Shown here: positions 53,815 through 63,520 of the stretch, piece after piece | Position numbering within the stretch: position 1 is the stretch's first letter | Layout of the letters: each line of letters opens with the position of its first letter | Assembly (NCBI GenBank): GCA_036960175.1 | Contig: JBALWH010000011.1 | Coordinates: 1-64,000, forward strand | DNA from: Motiliproteus sp036960175 | GTDB taxonomy: Bacteria; Pseudomonadota; Gammaproteobacteria; Pseudomonadales; Balneatricaceae | Reading direction: 5' to 3' | Length of the DNA: 64,000 nt | Position numbers and translations under genes: made by a program | The notes under the pieces: model-generated | Database searches by the model: none | Seen by the model: the letters and a program-made list of their open reading frames with translations, nothing else | Told to the model about the DNA's origin: nothing

Positions 53815-56800
53815 ATGAATATCGCTGAAATCTCTATCCGCAACAGCACTATTACCTGGGTCTGCACCTTCCTGCTGCTGTTTGGCGGGCTATTTTCTTA
53901 CCAATCGTTATCACGGCTGGAAGACCCTGAATTCACCATCAAAGAAGCGCTGGTGATTACTCAATACCCTGGCGCCACCCCCATCGAAGTGGAGCAAGAA
54001 GTCACCGATATGCTGGAAACGGCTATCCAGAAGATGTCGCAGGTAAAGGAGATTCGTTCCTACAATATGGAAGGGGCTTCCATTATTACCGTCGAGATGC
54101 AGGAGAAATATGACAAGCACACGCTGCCCGGTATATGGGAACAGTTACGTCGCAAGGTCAGAGACGCGCAGACAAGCCTTCCACCCGGAGCCGGTCCCTC
54201 TGTGGTCAATGATGACTTTGGGGATGTCTACGGCATCCTCTTTGCGATTACCGGTGATGGGTATAGCTATCAGGAGATCAAAGACCACGCAGATTTTGTA
54301 AAACGGGAACTGCTATTAGTCGATGACGTCGCCAAGATCGCATTCTGGGGTGATCAGCAGGAAGCCATCTACGTAGAATTTTCCCGCAGCAAGATGGCCC
54401 AGCTAGGCATCAGCCAGGAGCAGGTCTACGGCCTGTTATCACAGCAAAATCTGATATCCCCGGCAGGCAAAGTAAAAGTGGGCCGGGACTACGTCCGCAT
54501 TCAGCCCCAAGGCGGCATCAATGCGGTCGCGGACATCGCCAATCTGCTGATCCCTAATCGCAGCAATAATCTAATCCGATTGCAGGATATTGCTGAGGTG
54601 AAACGAGAGTATGTAACTCCAGCGACTAAGCTCATGCGTTTCAATGGTCGTACCGGCATCACCATGGGCATATCCACCATCTCCGGCGGTAATGTGGTCA
54701 CTATGGGTGAAGCTGTGATGGAGCGACTGCAAGAACTGCAAGCGTTAACTCCGGTAGGACTGGAAACCAATATCACTGTGATGCAGTCCGATTCGGTGGT
54801 CCGGGCCATCGATAACTTTGTCGTCAGTCTGCTGCAAGCTATTGCCATTGTTATTGTGGTATTGCTGCTGTTTATGGGCGTACGCAGTGGCCTGTTAATC
54901 GGCGTGATACTGCTGATAACGGTGATTGGCACCTTTATCCTGATGAAAAACGAGGGGGTGGCGCTGGAACGAATATCCCTGGGAGCCCTGGTTATTGCTC
55001 TGGGTATGCTGGTGGATAACGCCATCGTGGTCACCGAAGGCATATTAATTCGTATACAGGCTGGCGAAGATCGTCTGCAGGCCGCAAAAAAAGTGGTAGC
55101 ACAAACCATGTGGCCGCTACTGGGCGCCACTGTCATCGCCATTATGGCCTTTGGCGCCATCGGCTTTTCTCAGGACAGTACCGGAGAATTCTGCCGCTCA
55201 CTGTTTCAGGTTTTGCTGTATTCCTTAGGTTTGAGCTGGGTCATTGCCGTTACGATTACGCCATTGCTCTGCGTCACATTTTTAAAGGTCAAAGAATCCA
55301 ATGGAGATGCACCTGATGATCCTTACGATGGCGCCTTTTTCAGGGGTTATCGCAGTTTTCTAATCTATTGTTTAAAGCTGCGCTGGTTGACCCTGATATT
55401 GATGGTAGTAATGCTGGCAGTTTCTGTCTGGGGCTTTACCAAAATAGAGCAGAGCTTCTTCCCGAAATCCACCACCCCCCAGTTTATGATGCATTACTGG
55501 CTGCCTCAGGGATCGGACATTCGCAAAACTGACGAAGATGTACGCCTACTTGAAGCCAAGTTGCTTGCTGATAAACGTATTGATGCGGTGTCCACTTTTG
55601 TCGGTGGCGGAGCCCCTCGATTCCTACTGACCTATGCAGCAGAAAAAGTGAATAGCTCTTACGCCTTCCTGTTGGTCAACGTTCATGACTACCAGGACAT
55701 AGACACCCTGATGGTTGAGTACGCCGATTATCTGGCTGAGACCTTTCCAGACGCCGAACCGAAAATGGAAAAATTCAAACTCGGCCCCGGCGGCGGATCG
55801 GCCATTGAGGCTCGTTTCTCCGGCCCCAACCCAGATGTGCTGAGAGAACTAGGCGAGCAAGCCAAAGCCATCATGTATCGTGACGGAGGTCTTATCTCTA
55901 TCCGTGATGACTGGCGCCAGCGAGTCAAGCTGGTACGCCCACACATAGCCGAAACCCAGGCCCAGCTTGCTGGCATCACCAGAGCCGATCTTAACGATGC
56001 GCTGAATACCAACTTCAGCGGTAGCCGGGTAGGTATCTATCGGGAAGACGACGAACTCCTGCCAATTATTTCCCGAGCACCTGCATCCGAGCGGATGGAC
56101 ATCAGCGAGATATCCAATATCCAGATCTGGAGCGAAGTAGCCGGTAAGGCCCTGCCGATCGACCAAGTGGTGGCTAATTATTCCACCCAATGGGAGGACT
56201 CACTGGTTCACCGATTGGACCGAAAACGCACTATCACAGTGGGTGCAGAACCTAAAGTTGGCAATGCCAGTGTCATTCTGAAGCGCATCAAATCTGATAT
56301 CGAAGCGATTGAAATTCCTCTTGGCTACGAGATGACCTGGGGCGGTGAATTCGAGAATTCCAGCGATGCTCAGGCAGGACTCACAGGTTTTATGCCTGTT
56401 ACCGTTGGCATCATGGTATTGGTCTGCATTATTTTGTTCAACTCTCTAAAAATTCCGCTAATTATCTGGCTGACGGTACCTTTAGCACTGATTGGTGTTT
56501 CCGCCGGATTGCTACTGGTGCAGGAGCCCTTTGGTTTTATGCCTTTGCTGGGAGCCCTGAGTTTGGTGGGGATGCTGATTAAGAACGCCATTGTATTGCT
56601 TGACCAGATCAATCTGGAGTTAGCCGAAGGCAAAGAACCCATCGTAGCCATACTGGATTCTGCTGTTTCTCGCTCCCGTCCGGTAGCAATGGCTGCCGGT
56701 ACCACCGTGCTGGGGATGATCCCGTTGCTGGCTGATGATTTCTTTAAGGGGATGGCAGTCACTATCATGGGAGGGCTGACCTTTGCCAGCATCCTCACCC

Positions 56801-56865
56801 TGATCGTAGTCCCAGTTCTCTATGCTGTTTTCTTTAACGTTCAGGTGGCCAAGGCCGAATCCTGA
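53815..56865 (+). CDS. RND-family efflux transporter
   Basis: A 1016-residue inner-membrane proton-driven exporter of the hydrophobe/amphiphile type. It has an N-terminal helix, a large periplasmic domain, the helix group around 330-480 with ALGMLVDNAIVVTEG (the DN proton-relay motif), a second periplasmic domain and the C-terminal helix group with GMLIKNAIVLLDQ. The start YPGATPIEVEQEVTDMLE is typical. The substrate cannot be read. No TolC-like gene is present in the operon. Confidence 0.94.
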   Translation: MNIAEISIRNSTITWVCTFLLLFGGLFSYQSLSRLEDPEFTIKEALVITQYPGATPIEVEQEVTDMLETAIQKMSQVKEIRSYNMEGASIITVEMQEKYDKHTLPGIWEQLRRKVRDAQTSLPPGAGPSVVNDDFGDVYGILFAITGDGYSYQEIKDHADFVKRELLLVDDVAKIAFWGDQQEAIYVEFSRSKMAQLGISQEQVYGLLSQQNLISPAGKVKVGRDYVRIQPQGGINAVADIANLLIPNRSNNLIRLQDIAEVKREYVTPATKLMRFNGRTGITMGISTISGGNVVTMGEAVMERLQELQALTPVGLETNITVMQSDSVVRAIDNFVVSLLQAIAIVIVVLLLFMGVRSGLLIGVILLITVIGTFILMKNEGVALERISLGALVIALGMLVDNAIVVTEGILIRIQAGEDRLQAAKKVVAQTMWPLLGATVIAIMAFGAIGFSQDSTGEFCRSLFQVLLYSLGLSWVIAVTITPLLCVTFLKVKESNGDAPDDPYDGAFFRGYRSFLIYCLKLRWLTLILMVVMLAVSVWGFTKIEQSFFPKSTTPQFMMHYWLPQGSDIRKTDEDVRLLEAKLLADKRIDAVSTFVGGGAPRFLLTYAAEKVNSSYAFLLVNVHDYQDIDTLMVEYADYLAETFPDAEPKMEKFKLGPGGGSAIEARFSGPNPDVLRELGEQAKAIMYRDGGLISIRDDWRQRVKLVRPHIAETQAQLAGITRADLNDALNTNFSGSRVGIYREDDELLPIISRAPASERMDISEISNIQIWSEVAGKALPIDQVVANYSTQWEDSLVHRLDRKRTITVGAEPKVGNASVILKRIKSDIEAIEIPLGYEMTWGGEFENSSDAQAGLTGFMPVTVGIMVLVCIILFNSLKIPLIIWLTVPLALIGVSAGLLLVQEPFGFMPLLGALSLVGMLIKNAIVLLDQINLELAEGKEPIVAILDSAVSRSRPVAMAAGTTVLGMIPLLADDFFKGMAVTIMGGLTFASILTLIVVPVLYAVFFNVQVAKAES

Positions 56866-56879
56866 GAAAGAGGTGAATA

Positions 56880-57572
56880 ATGAAAATATCTAAAACTCTA
56901 GGTGCCGTTCTGCTTAGTGCGCTATTTATCACAGGCTGCCAGTCCAACCCTACTGCGCCCAAATCCGGCTTTATGAGCAATTATGAAGGGTTCAAAACCC
57001 GGGATTGGAGCGACGGTGCACAGGTCTATATGAAGCCTGGAAAATCTTTAGAGGAGTTGGCGAAATACAACAAGTTGATGCTGGTGCCACCCGAGATCTG
57101 GTACGGAAAGAACGCCAGCTATCAGGGTATAAATCCTGACGAATTAAAATATATCACCGACCAGTTGGTGGCCAAGATAAAGGCCGCCTTTGAGCCGGAG
57201 TATCCTGTCGTTACCGAAGCCGGTGAAGGCGTACTGCTGATTCGTTCAGCCATAACCGGTATCGAACGTAAATACCCTGAGCGTAGCGGCTTCGGCTACA
57301 TTCCCATTGCACTTTTAATCGAAGCCGGTAAGACTGCTGCTGCCAGCACTCAGGGCGAAGAAATCATTGTCTATAAAGCATCGCTTGAAGCGGAAGTGTT
57401 TGATTCAGTCAGCGGTGAGCTGGTGGCAGCAATTATCGACGCTCGTGAGTCCGACAAGGAAAGCGTTGCCGAGGGCGCCAAGAATATAAAGATGGTAGAT
57501 AACGTGCTGGACTACTGGGTTGCGCGTTTCAAAGGCAACTGGGACAAAGCACATGGTAAGAAGATGAAATAA
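56880..57572 (+). CDS. DUF3313-type lipoprotein in the RND operon
   Basis: A 230-residue lipoprotein with lipobox FITGC (C20). The mature part has the DUF3313 layout (SGFMSNYEGF, MLVPPEIWYG, then an LLIRSAITGIE region and the C-terminal DYWVARFKGNWDKAHG). It starts 14 bp after the RND pump gene and ends at a terminator, so it is the last gene of the efflux operon. Its role in efflux is not known. Confidence 0.88.
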   Translation: MKISKTLGAVLLSALFITGCQSNPTAPKSGFMSNYEGFKTRDWSDGAQVYMKPGKSLEELAKYNKLMLVPPEIWYGKNASYQGINPDELKYITDQLVAKIKAAFEPEYPVVTEAGEGVLLIRSAITGIERKYPERSGFGYIPIALLIEAGKTAAASTQGEEIIVYKASLEAEVFDSVSGELVAAIIDARESDKESVAEGAKNIKMVDNVLDYWVARFKGNWDKAHGKKMK

Positions 57573-57588
57573 TAAAACAACCCGTAAC

Positions 57589-57617
57589 AAAAAGGCAGCC
57601 ATTAGACTGCCTTTTTT
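57589..57617. terminator. Bidirectional terminator
   Basis: The stem aaaaaggcag / ctgccttttt has an A-run on one side and a T-run on the other, so it can end both the RND operon (plus) and the LuxI-like gene (minus), whose stops flank it. Confidence 0.88.
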
Positions 57618-57631
57618 AGTTTTAGCGAACG

Positions 57632-58267
57632 CTAGGCAACAATACGTAACTGGACCGGCCGTGAAGTCAGTGATTCCCGGTGGCTGCTGGAGCGTGCAAC
57701 CAGTGGATCGGCGGTGTTTTCCAGATAGCCAATAGAAAGCAAATGCTCAAGACCTGCAAAAGCGCCCTCTTCCTGAATTTTCACATCTCTGCGGATTTCA
57801 TAGTTATATCCTGCAGCTTGGTGGAGGCGTCGATAAAGTCGGGAGCGATTCAAACCAGAAATACCGAATGAATAGCTATAGCCTTGATTGATCACTTCAT
57901 TGATCATTACCTGGGTCATCATACGCAACATTGTGGTGGTTCTATATTCAGGTAGCAGAGCCAACCGTGTCCACTGGCAATAGCCCTTATTTGAGTGAGC
58001 AATTTCAGGAAATTCTCTTAAAATCAAAAAACCGTTCTTCTCCATTGGAAGAAGTCCGGGGTTAGTTGAGGTGCTACTTGATAAACGGGCACCCCCAATA
58101 CAAAGCTCTCCATCTTTAACGATTAGAATTTTTCCGGTTAGATCGAAAACATCTTCGCCACCGTCAAATGATCGAACCCCTAGTTCCCGCCGAAAACACT
58201 CTTCTCGAATATTATAATAACGTTCCAACAGCACGGGGTCTTTTGATATTTCAAAACTAATTGACAC
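57632..58267 (-). CDS. Divergent LuxI/GNAT-fold acyltransferase
   Basis: A 211-residue cytoplasmic protein with a GTG start behind a clear AGGTG site. Spaced positions recall autoinducer synthases: R21 and F25, D39 and D42 (GGEDVFD), R61 (GGARL), F80/E85, and R101 preceded by Q98 where LuxI has glutamate. The C-terminal part (GLNRSRLYRRLHQAAG) looks like a GNAT acyl-CoA or acyl-ACP site. The protein could make an N-acyl homoserine lactone-like or N-acyl amino acid product; similar sequences are annotated as acyl amino-acid synthases or exosortase-linked acyltransferases. No LuxR partner is adjacent. Confidence 0.65.
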   Translation of the reverse strand: MSISFEISKDPVLLERYYNIREECFRRELGVRSFDGGEDVFDLTGKILIVKDGELCIGGARLSSSTSTNPGLLPMEKNGFLILREFPEIAHSNKGYCQWTRLALLPEYRTTTMLRMMTQVMINEVINQGYSYSFGISGLNRSRLYRRLHQAAGYNYEIRRDVKIQEEGAFAGLEHLLSIGYLENTADPLVARSSSHRESLTSRPVQLRIVA

Positions 58268-58721
58268 AATTACACCTGCCTATGGATTTGCCAAAATAAC
58301 GATGGCTACCGTTCTATCAATATATTTTTAATCGATGCAACTCAATCTAGCTTCTATACAGCAAAATACGGTCCAACTTTTATCAAAGCATAAAAATCAG
58401 ACACTTAGAAATCTAATGATGAATATACTACTCTATCGACAGGCATTTAATACCTAGAAGGTATCTAAAAAGAGACAGTAAATTTTGCGAATTCACAAAA
58501 ACCATGCATATCAAGCGGTTACTGTGTCTCATTTTGGATACAACGCCAGTTCCAAGGTAACAACTCATACGAAAACACAGCTTAAACAGACTGAATCAAC
58601 TCTAGATTCTCTAAAAAACACATCATAACTGCCGCTGTTAGTAGACATCAGCGGCCAACAATTGCCGCTTTTTTAACCACTCTGGTATTCATCTATCTGT
58701 AGTTCCCAACAGACAACAAAT
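58268..58721. other. AT-rich intergenic region with possible plus-strand small RNA
   Basis: 454 bp, with both flanking genes on the minus strand. A well-formed terminator on the plus strand (58650-58674) has no plus-strand gene before it. Just upstream is an alternative stem that would compete with it. Together these suggest a non-coding plus-strand transcript ending near 58674. No ORF of interest is present. I could not identify a convincing promoter. Confidence 0.4.
58650..58674 (+). terminator. Orphan plus-strand terminator with competing hairpin
   Basis: agcggc (58650-58655) pairs with gccgct (58664-58669) and is followed by six T. gccgctg (58631-58637) can instead pair with cagcggc (58649-58655), using the same bases. 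The arrangement resembles an attenuator or a small-RNA 3' end. Confidence 0.65.
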
Positions 58722-60062
58722 CTACTTATTAGATTTGAAGCTTTCTGCCTTCAACCCATGCCGCTGCAACAGCTTATAAAAATCTGTCCGATTACGCTGC
58801 GCCAAGCGTGCTGCTTGGGAAACACTGCCGTCCGTCAAACGCATCACCTTAACTAGATAATCTCGCTCAAACTGATGGCGGGCATCATTAAAAGACGGCA
58901 AATAACCGGATTCTTCTGCCAGTGCCTGCCTAACCTGGCTGGCTGGTATCACTCGGGTCGCAGATAAAGCCGCGGTCTGCTGCACCACATTTTCCAGCTG
59001 CCTGACATTACCCGGCCAAGAGGCCCCCACCAACAGGTTAATAGCATCAGGGGAAAATGAACTCACCCGACCACCCTGCCCCTTACTCGTCTGGCGCAAG
59101 AAGTGATTGGCTAACAGGGGAATATCTTCTGCCCGCTCGTCCAAGTCCGGCAGTTTCAGGTTCACCACATTAAGTCGGTAATATAGATCCTGACGAAAAC
59201 TACCCTCAGCCATATTCTTATTTAGATCCTGGTGGGTAGCGGAGACAATCCGAACATCCACCGAAAAACTGCGGGTGCTGCCCACCGGGCGTACCTGCCG
59301 TTCTTGAAGAACCCGCAACAACTTCACCTGCAACGCAGCAGGCATGTCGCCGATTTCATCAAGGAATAGTGTTCCTGTATCGGCAGCCCGAAACAATCCT
59401 TGATGTTCACTGACAGCGCCGGTGAAGGCTCCCTTCACATGCCCAAACAATTCTGACTCAAGCAAAGGCTCCGGCAAGGCACTACAATTTATCGCGATAA
59501 AGGGTTTACCCGCTCGCACACTGGCCCGGTGTATCGCCTGTGCTAGCAGCTCTTTACCGCTGCCACTACTGCCAGAGATTAATACGCTTACGTCAGAATC
59601 CGCCACCTGCTTTGCGGTGGCTAATAATCGCTCCATCATCTCGCTACGAGAAAGAATATGTTGGCGCCATTGCCGGTCTGCCTGAATCGAACGATTGCCA
59701 TGAGATGAGGCTAATGCCTGGGTTATTTGTCGCAATAACTCAGTCTTATCGAAGGGCTTGGTCAGGAACCCATAGACCCCTTTCTGGGTGGCTGCGACTG
59801 CCTCTGGGATGGTGCCCTGAGCGGTTAATATAATAACCGGGACACCCGGATAGAAGTGCTGAACTTGTTCAAACAGCTCCAGCCCATCCATCTCATCCAT
59901 GCGCAAATCGCTGATCACCAGATCGACTTCCTCAGTGCGCAATACCTGTAAGGCTTCTTGACCACTAGACGCAGTGACCACCTGATAGCGTTCCGCTTCC
60001 AGACGCAACACCAATAAACGCATCAGACTGGGATCATCATCAACCAGCAATAATTTCGCCAT
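58722..60062 (-). CDS. glrR: Sigma-54-dependent response regulator GlrR (QseF)
   Basis: A 446-residue regulator: receiver (about 1-120, phospho-aspartate in LVISDLRM), AAA+ domain with Walker A GSSGSGKELLA and the sigma-54 contact loop GAFTGA near 213, and a Fis-type helix-turn-helix at the C-terminus (SVSQAARLAQRNRTDFYKLL). The start at 60062 follows qseG by 4 bp. In Escherichia coli GlrR activates glmY and other sigma-54 promoters; whether that holds here is not shown. Confidence 0.95.
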   Translation of the reverse strand: MAKLLLVDDDPSLMRLLVLRLEAERYQVVTASSGQEALQVLRTEEVDLVISDLRMDEMDGLELFEQVQHFYPGVPVIILTAQGTIPEAVAATQKGVYGFLTKPFDKTELLRQITQALASSHGNRSIQADRQWRQHILSRSEMMERLLATAKQVADSDVSVLISGSSGSGKELLAQAIHRASVRAGKPFIAINCSALPEPLLESELFGHVKGAFTGAVSEHQGLFRAADTGTLFLDEIGDMPAALQVKLLRVLQERQVRPVGSTRSFSVDVRIVSATHQDLNKNMAEGSFRQDLYYRLNVVNLKLPDLDERAEDIPLLANHFLRQTSKGQGGRVSSFSPDAINLLVGASWPGNVRQLENVVQQTAALSATRVIPASQVRQALAEESGYLPSFNDARHQFERDYLVKVMRLTDGSVSQAARLAQRNRTDFYKLLQRHGLKAESFKSNK

Positions 60063-60066
60063 TGAC

Positions 60067-60669
60067 TCACTCACTGGCAGGCTCCTTCGGGGCATCCGTC
60101 GTTAATGCACGACGAATACTCATATTACGTTCCAAGGACGTCAACGCTTCTATCTTCTGCTGTAACTCTTGGGTTTGCCGATGACTTTGTTGCAAGGCTT
60201 CGGTGATTTTTTGCTGCTGATCCTGGCTCTGTAAAAACGCTTCATGCAACCGGCTATCCCGGGCATCTGCATTGATCATGGCTTGGTTATGCTGCAACAG
60301 AACATCAATCAACACCTGCAATTCACCAGAGACTACCGGATATTGCTTTAACTGCCGTAAACCATCTCTGGCCCGAATCCACCCGAGACGGTCTTTTAAC
60401 TGCTGGTTAAGCAGCACGTAACGAAATAATTCATTAGCCTGAGCAGGTTTAGCAACGCCCTGGTCTTTTAATTGCTGCTGCAGCTGCTCCTGATTCATCG
60501 CCATAACGTCCTGAATGTCCTGCAGCCATTGGCTAAGAGTTTGCTGCCGCTGTTTTTCGACCACAACTATCTGCTCAGTAGCCAAATCATTTTGTGACTT
60601 GATATGCTGGCAGCCACTGAGCAGGGTTAGTAATGCGGTTAACAGCATCAGCATTAACGGAGTTCTCAT
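60067..60669 (-). CDS. qseG: QseG-like lipoprotein between kinase and regulator
   Basis: A 200-residue lipoprotein (lipobox LLSGC, cysteine near 20). The mature part is almost wholly helical with glutamine-rich heptads that suggest a coiled coil. Its place between glrK and glrR, overlapping glrK by 4 bp, matches QseG, an accessory that interacts with the kinase. Sequence similarity alone would be weak; context carries the call. Confidence 0.8.
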   Translation of the reverse strand: MRTPLMLMLLTALLTLLSGCQHIKSQNDLATEQIVVVEKQRQQTLSQWLQDIQDVMAMNQEQLQQQLKDQGVAKPAQANELFRYVLLNQQLKDRLGWIRARDGLRQLKQYPVVSGELQVLIDVLLQHNQAMINADARDSRLHEAFLQSQDQQQKITEALQQSHRQTQELQQKIEALTSLERNMSIRRALTTDAPKEPASE

Positions 60670-62093
60670 TCACATACCTCCAGTTGCGGTAACTGCAGCC
60701 GAAAGCATACCGACAGTTCATCATCTGCGATCAACTCTAACGCCCCTTCGTGAGCATTAACACATTCCCGTGCCACGCTTAAACCAATGCCAGAGCCTTT
60801 GATCGCACCGCTACGACTATTTTTGCCCTGATAGAAAGGGTCAAAGATCCGTGCTTTATCCTCTTCTGAAATCCCTTGACCACTGTTGCAAACATCGCAA
60901 CACAGCTGTAGGTCCTTGACATGTAGGCGGATATCGATCTGGCCCTCAGCGGGGCAATAATTCACAGCATTTGACAATAGATTATCCAGCACGGTTCTGA
61001 TTTTTGGTGCATCGACATACCAACGGCAAGACGTTGAGTTAAAGTCCAAGGTTATGGATTTGTGCTCAATAGTGATCGCATAACTAGCCAGAAGTTCCTG
61101 CAAAATGGTTTCAATATCGACCCACTCTAAATTCAGGCGACGATGATAGAGAAGTTGATTGTAGTCCAGCAGATTTTCAATCAGTCGCTGTAACTCACGA
61201 CCGTTTTGTTGCAGTATCGAGACAATCTCCAGCTGCCGTGGTTCCAGCTCTCCCACAACCCCTTCTGCTAACAGATCTGCACCCTCGCGCAGGCTAGCCA
61301 AGGGGGTTTTAAGCTCATGGGAAACGTGGCGAAGAAACTGTTGCTTTTGTTCGTCCAGCTCATGCAACTGACTACGCAGCCAGTCCAGACGCTCCCCCAG
61401 GATTTGCATTTCCTGGGGCCCGGAAATACGAATTTGACGGGTCAGGTCACCGCCGCCCAATTGCCTTATTTCCCTCTCTATCTGACGCACCGGGCGGTTA
61501 ATCCAATAGATAAAAAACAGTGCAGAAAGCAGCGTCACCAGCGCCAGCGAGATAACCATCAGTAACAAAGAGGCTTTGATTTCCTGAGCCTCCTTCACCT
61601 GTTGCTGTAACTGCTGATCAACAAAGGTCTGGCTAGCCGCTCGAAAATCCAGAGCCAGCGTACTGATCTGATCAAACAACCCCAGTGCGACCTCGCCATT
61701 AAAAAGCGGCGGTGGCGCCAGCATCGCTACCCGGGTCCGCTCCAGCGATTCATGCAGTGGTAGCAGGTAAAAACCTCTTTCACTATCCACCAACGTCTCA
61801 AGTCGCTGCAATTGAACCAACACCTGCTGGTAGCCCTGTTCGAATACCTTCAGCAAGTTGTTATCACCCAGAGCTACGTATTGACCAGCCTGGCGTTCCA
61901 GATTCCATAAATCGGACTGCAATAATTGGTTCGACCGGGTCAGATCCACCAGATTGTGGGTCATACGACTGTTATTGATAGACAACTGGTCAAAGGCCTG
62001 CACTGTATAGAAAATAGCCACACACAAAGGCGCCACGGCGACAAAAAAACCAATTAACGTGAGTTGTAAAATAGATCTCGGGCGCCAAAACAT
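60666..62093 (-). CDS. glrK: Sensor histidine kinase GlrK (QseE)
   Basis: A 475-residue membrane kinase with helices at about 10-30 and 170-195, a periplasmic helical sensor region, HAMP, HisKA with the histidine in HVSHELKTPLAS near 259, and HATPase with the N and G boxes (NLLSNAVNYCP, GSGIGLSVARE). It is the first gene of the glrK-qseG-glrR operon and the presumed phosphodonor of GlrR. Confidence 0.94.
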   Translation of the reverse strand: MFWRPRSILQLTLIGFFVAVAPLCVAIFYTVQAFDQLSINNSRMTHNLVDLTRSNQLLQSDLWNLERQAGQYVALGDNNLLKVFEQGYQQVLVQLQRLETLVDSERGFYLLPLHESLERTRVAMLAPPPLFNGEVALGLFDQISTLALDFRAASQTFVDQQLQQQVKEAQEIKASLLLMVISLALVTLLSALFFIYWINRPVRQIEREIRQLGGGDLTRQIRISGPQEMQILGERLDWLRSQLHELDEQKQQFLRHVSHELKTPLASLREGADLLAEGVVGELEPRQLEIVSILQQNGRELQRLIENLLDYNQLLYHRRLNLEWVDIETILQELLASYAITIEHKSITLDFNSTSCRWYVDAPKIRTVLDNLLSNAVNYCPAEGQIDIRLHVKDLQLCCDVCNSGQGISEEDKARIFDPFYQGKNSRSGAIKGSGIGLSVARECVNAHEGALELIADDELSVCFRLQLPQLEVCE

Positions 62094-62229
62094 AAGCGAG
62101 TAATTCTTCCTTCAGACACTAATCTGGTCGCAAATTGATCGGCAAGTCTACTGCGGGGGTTAACGCTAGTCCAACCCCAAAGCTGCCTAAATCAGCGCCA
62201 CCAAAGCTTTCAATATAACAATCAAGTAT

Positions 62230-63399
62230 TTACTCGAAATACAGCCAACCACGTTCGATCAGATCACGTAGCAGAGCGGCAGAATCAGCGTTCTCGCACC
62301 ATGGCAGCAACTGCTCAGGCTGATACTGATTGTGATCGCTCAGTAACTGCAGCAACCTACGCATCGACGGTAAGCAATCAAAGTTTTCACCATGAACAAA
62401 GAACTGCAATTGCCCCGCGCAATCACTGTAGGCAAAGCGTATCCCTTCTGTGCGGCGTAACGACCGACCCTGTTGTAACATGGACAACAGTTCTGACGTA
62501 GAGGCCTCAAACTCACCGTGAGTCTGTTCTGAGTATTTAGCTTCGGTGACAAAACGACCAAACCATTCAGAGATTTTCTGGGGATCTTCGATCCACCGAC
62601 GCAGCCGTGACTGCACCCGCTCCAGGTCAGAATGACAAATCTCTCCACTGCTTAACCTAAGGCTAAGATCCGGATCGGCATAACGATCTTCGTCCGTCAT
62701 ACCGCCCGCACAATAACTGGCGAAGTGCATCAGCATGTCGCCATTCTGGGGAGCCCGATAACCCACCGAATAAGTCATGCAACCATCGCTTTCAGCAACA
62801 CCGTTATGGCCAACTCGGGGCGGCAAATAAAGCATATCACCGGGATTAAGCACCCAACTCTGCTCTGGTTGCCAATTTTTCAAAATACGCACCGGCTTAT
62901 CAGGCACAAATTCGCTGCCTTCATCGTAGCAGCCACCAATATCCCAACGCCGTTGCCCTTCCGTCTGCAGCAGAAACACATCGTAGTTATCGTAATGAGG
63001 GCCAACACCACCACCCTTAGCCGCATAGCTGATCATCAGGTCATCCATTCGCCAACTGGGAATAAAGCGGAACTGTTCGACAAAGTCTGCGGCTTCCGGC
63101 ACCCAATGATCCACCGCCTGCACCAACAACGTCCAACATTCCTTTGGCAATTCAGCGAAGACTGATTCCGCAAAAGGTCCGTGGCGTAACTGCCAATCCC
63201 CTGTTGCCGGCGTTTCCACCAGCAAACGCGACTCCACCCCCTCTTCACAGGCCAGCCCTGCCAGCTCATCTGCTGTTACCGGCAGCGATAAATCACTAAA
63301 GGCCTGTCGCACTAATAACGGTTTTTTATGCCAGTATTCAGCAAGAAAAGTTTCGACGGGGATATCGCCAAGATGGCTAAGGGGATAAATGGCAGTCAT
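62230..63399 (-). CDS. roxA: Ribosomal protein L16 arginine hydroxylase RoxA (YcfD)
   Basis: A 389-residue JmjC-type 2-oxoglutarate/Fe(II) oxygenase. The metal triad is H135, D137 (HYDNYD) and H198 (PRVGHNG). The N-terminal WHKKPLLVRQAF and the C-terminal winged-helix region match RoxA, which hydroxylates an arginine of ribosomal protein L16. Length is normal. It is divergent from the NYN gene at the window end. Confidence 0.93.
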   Translation of the reverse strand: MTAIYPLSHLGDIPVETFLAEYWHKKPLLVRQAFSDLSLPVTADELAGLACEEGVESRLLVETPATGDWQLRHGPFAESVFAELPKECWTLLVQAVDHWVPEAADFVEQFRFIPSWRMDDLMISYAAKGGGVGPHYDNYDVFLLQTEGQRRWDIGGCYDEGSEFVPDKPVRILKNWQPEQSWVLNPGDMLYLPPRVGHNGVAESDGCMTYSVGYRAPQNGDMLMHFASYCAGGMTDEDRYADPDLSLRLSSGEICHSDLERVQSRLRRWIEDPQKISEWFGRFVTEAKYSEQTHGEFEASTSELLSMLQQGRSLRRTEGIRFAYSDCAGQLQFFVHGENFDCLPSMRRLLQLLSDHNQYQPEQLLPWCENADSAALLRDLIERGWLYFE

Positions 63400-63520
63400 T
63401 GAAAATACGCTTATAGATTAACAGAGGGTGCTATTATACGGGTTTTACTGAGTTGCCGAGTACGCCATTTAACGGCACTCTATCCACTTTAGTAACCGTC
63501 TGATAATAAAAGCAGTTTTT

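Noticed and set aside
54501..55160. 219-codon minus-strand frame inside the RND pump gene
   Set aside because: It is an antisense shadow of the pump's membrane segments, serine/threonine/isoleucine-rich with no independent signal.
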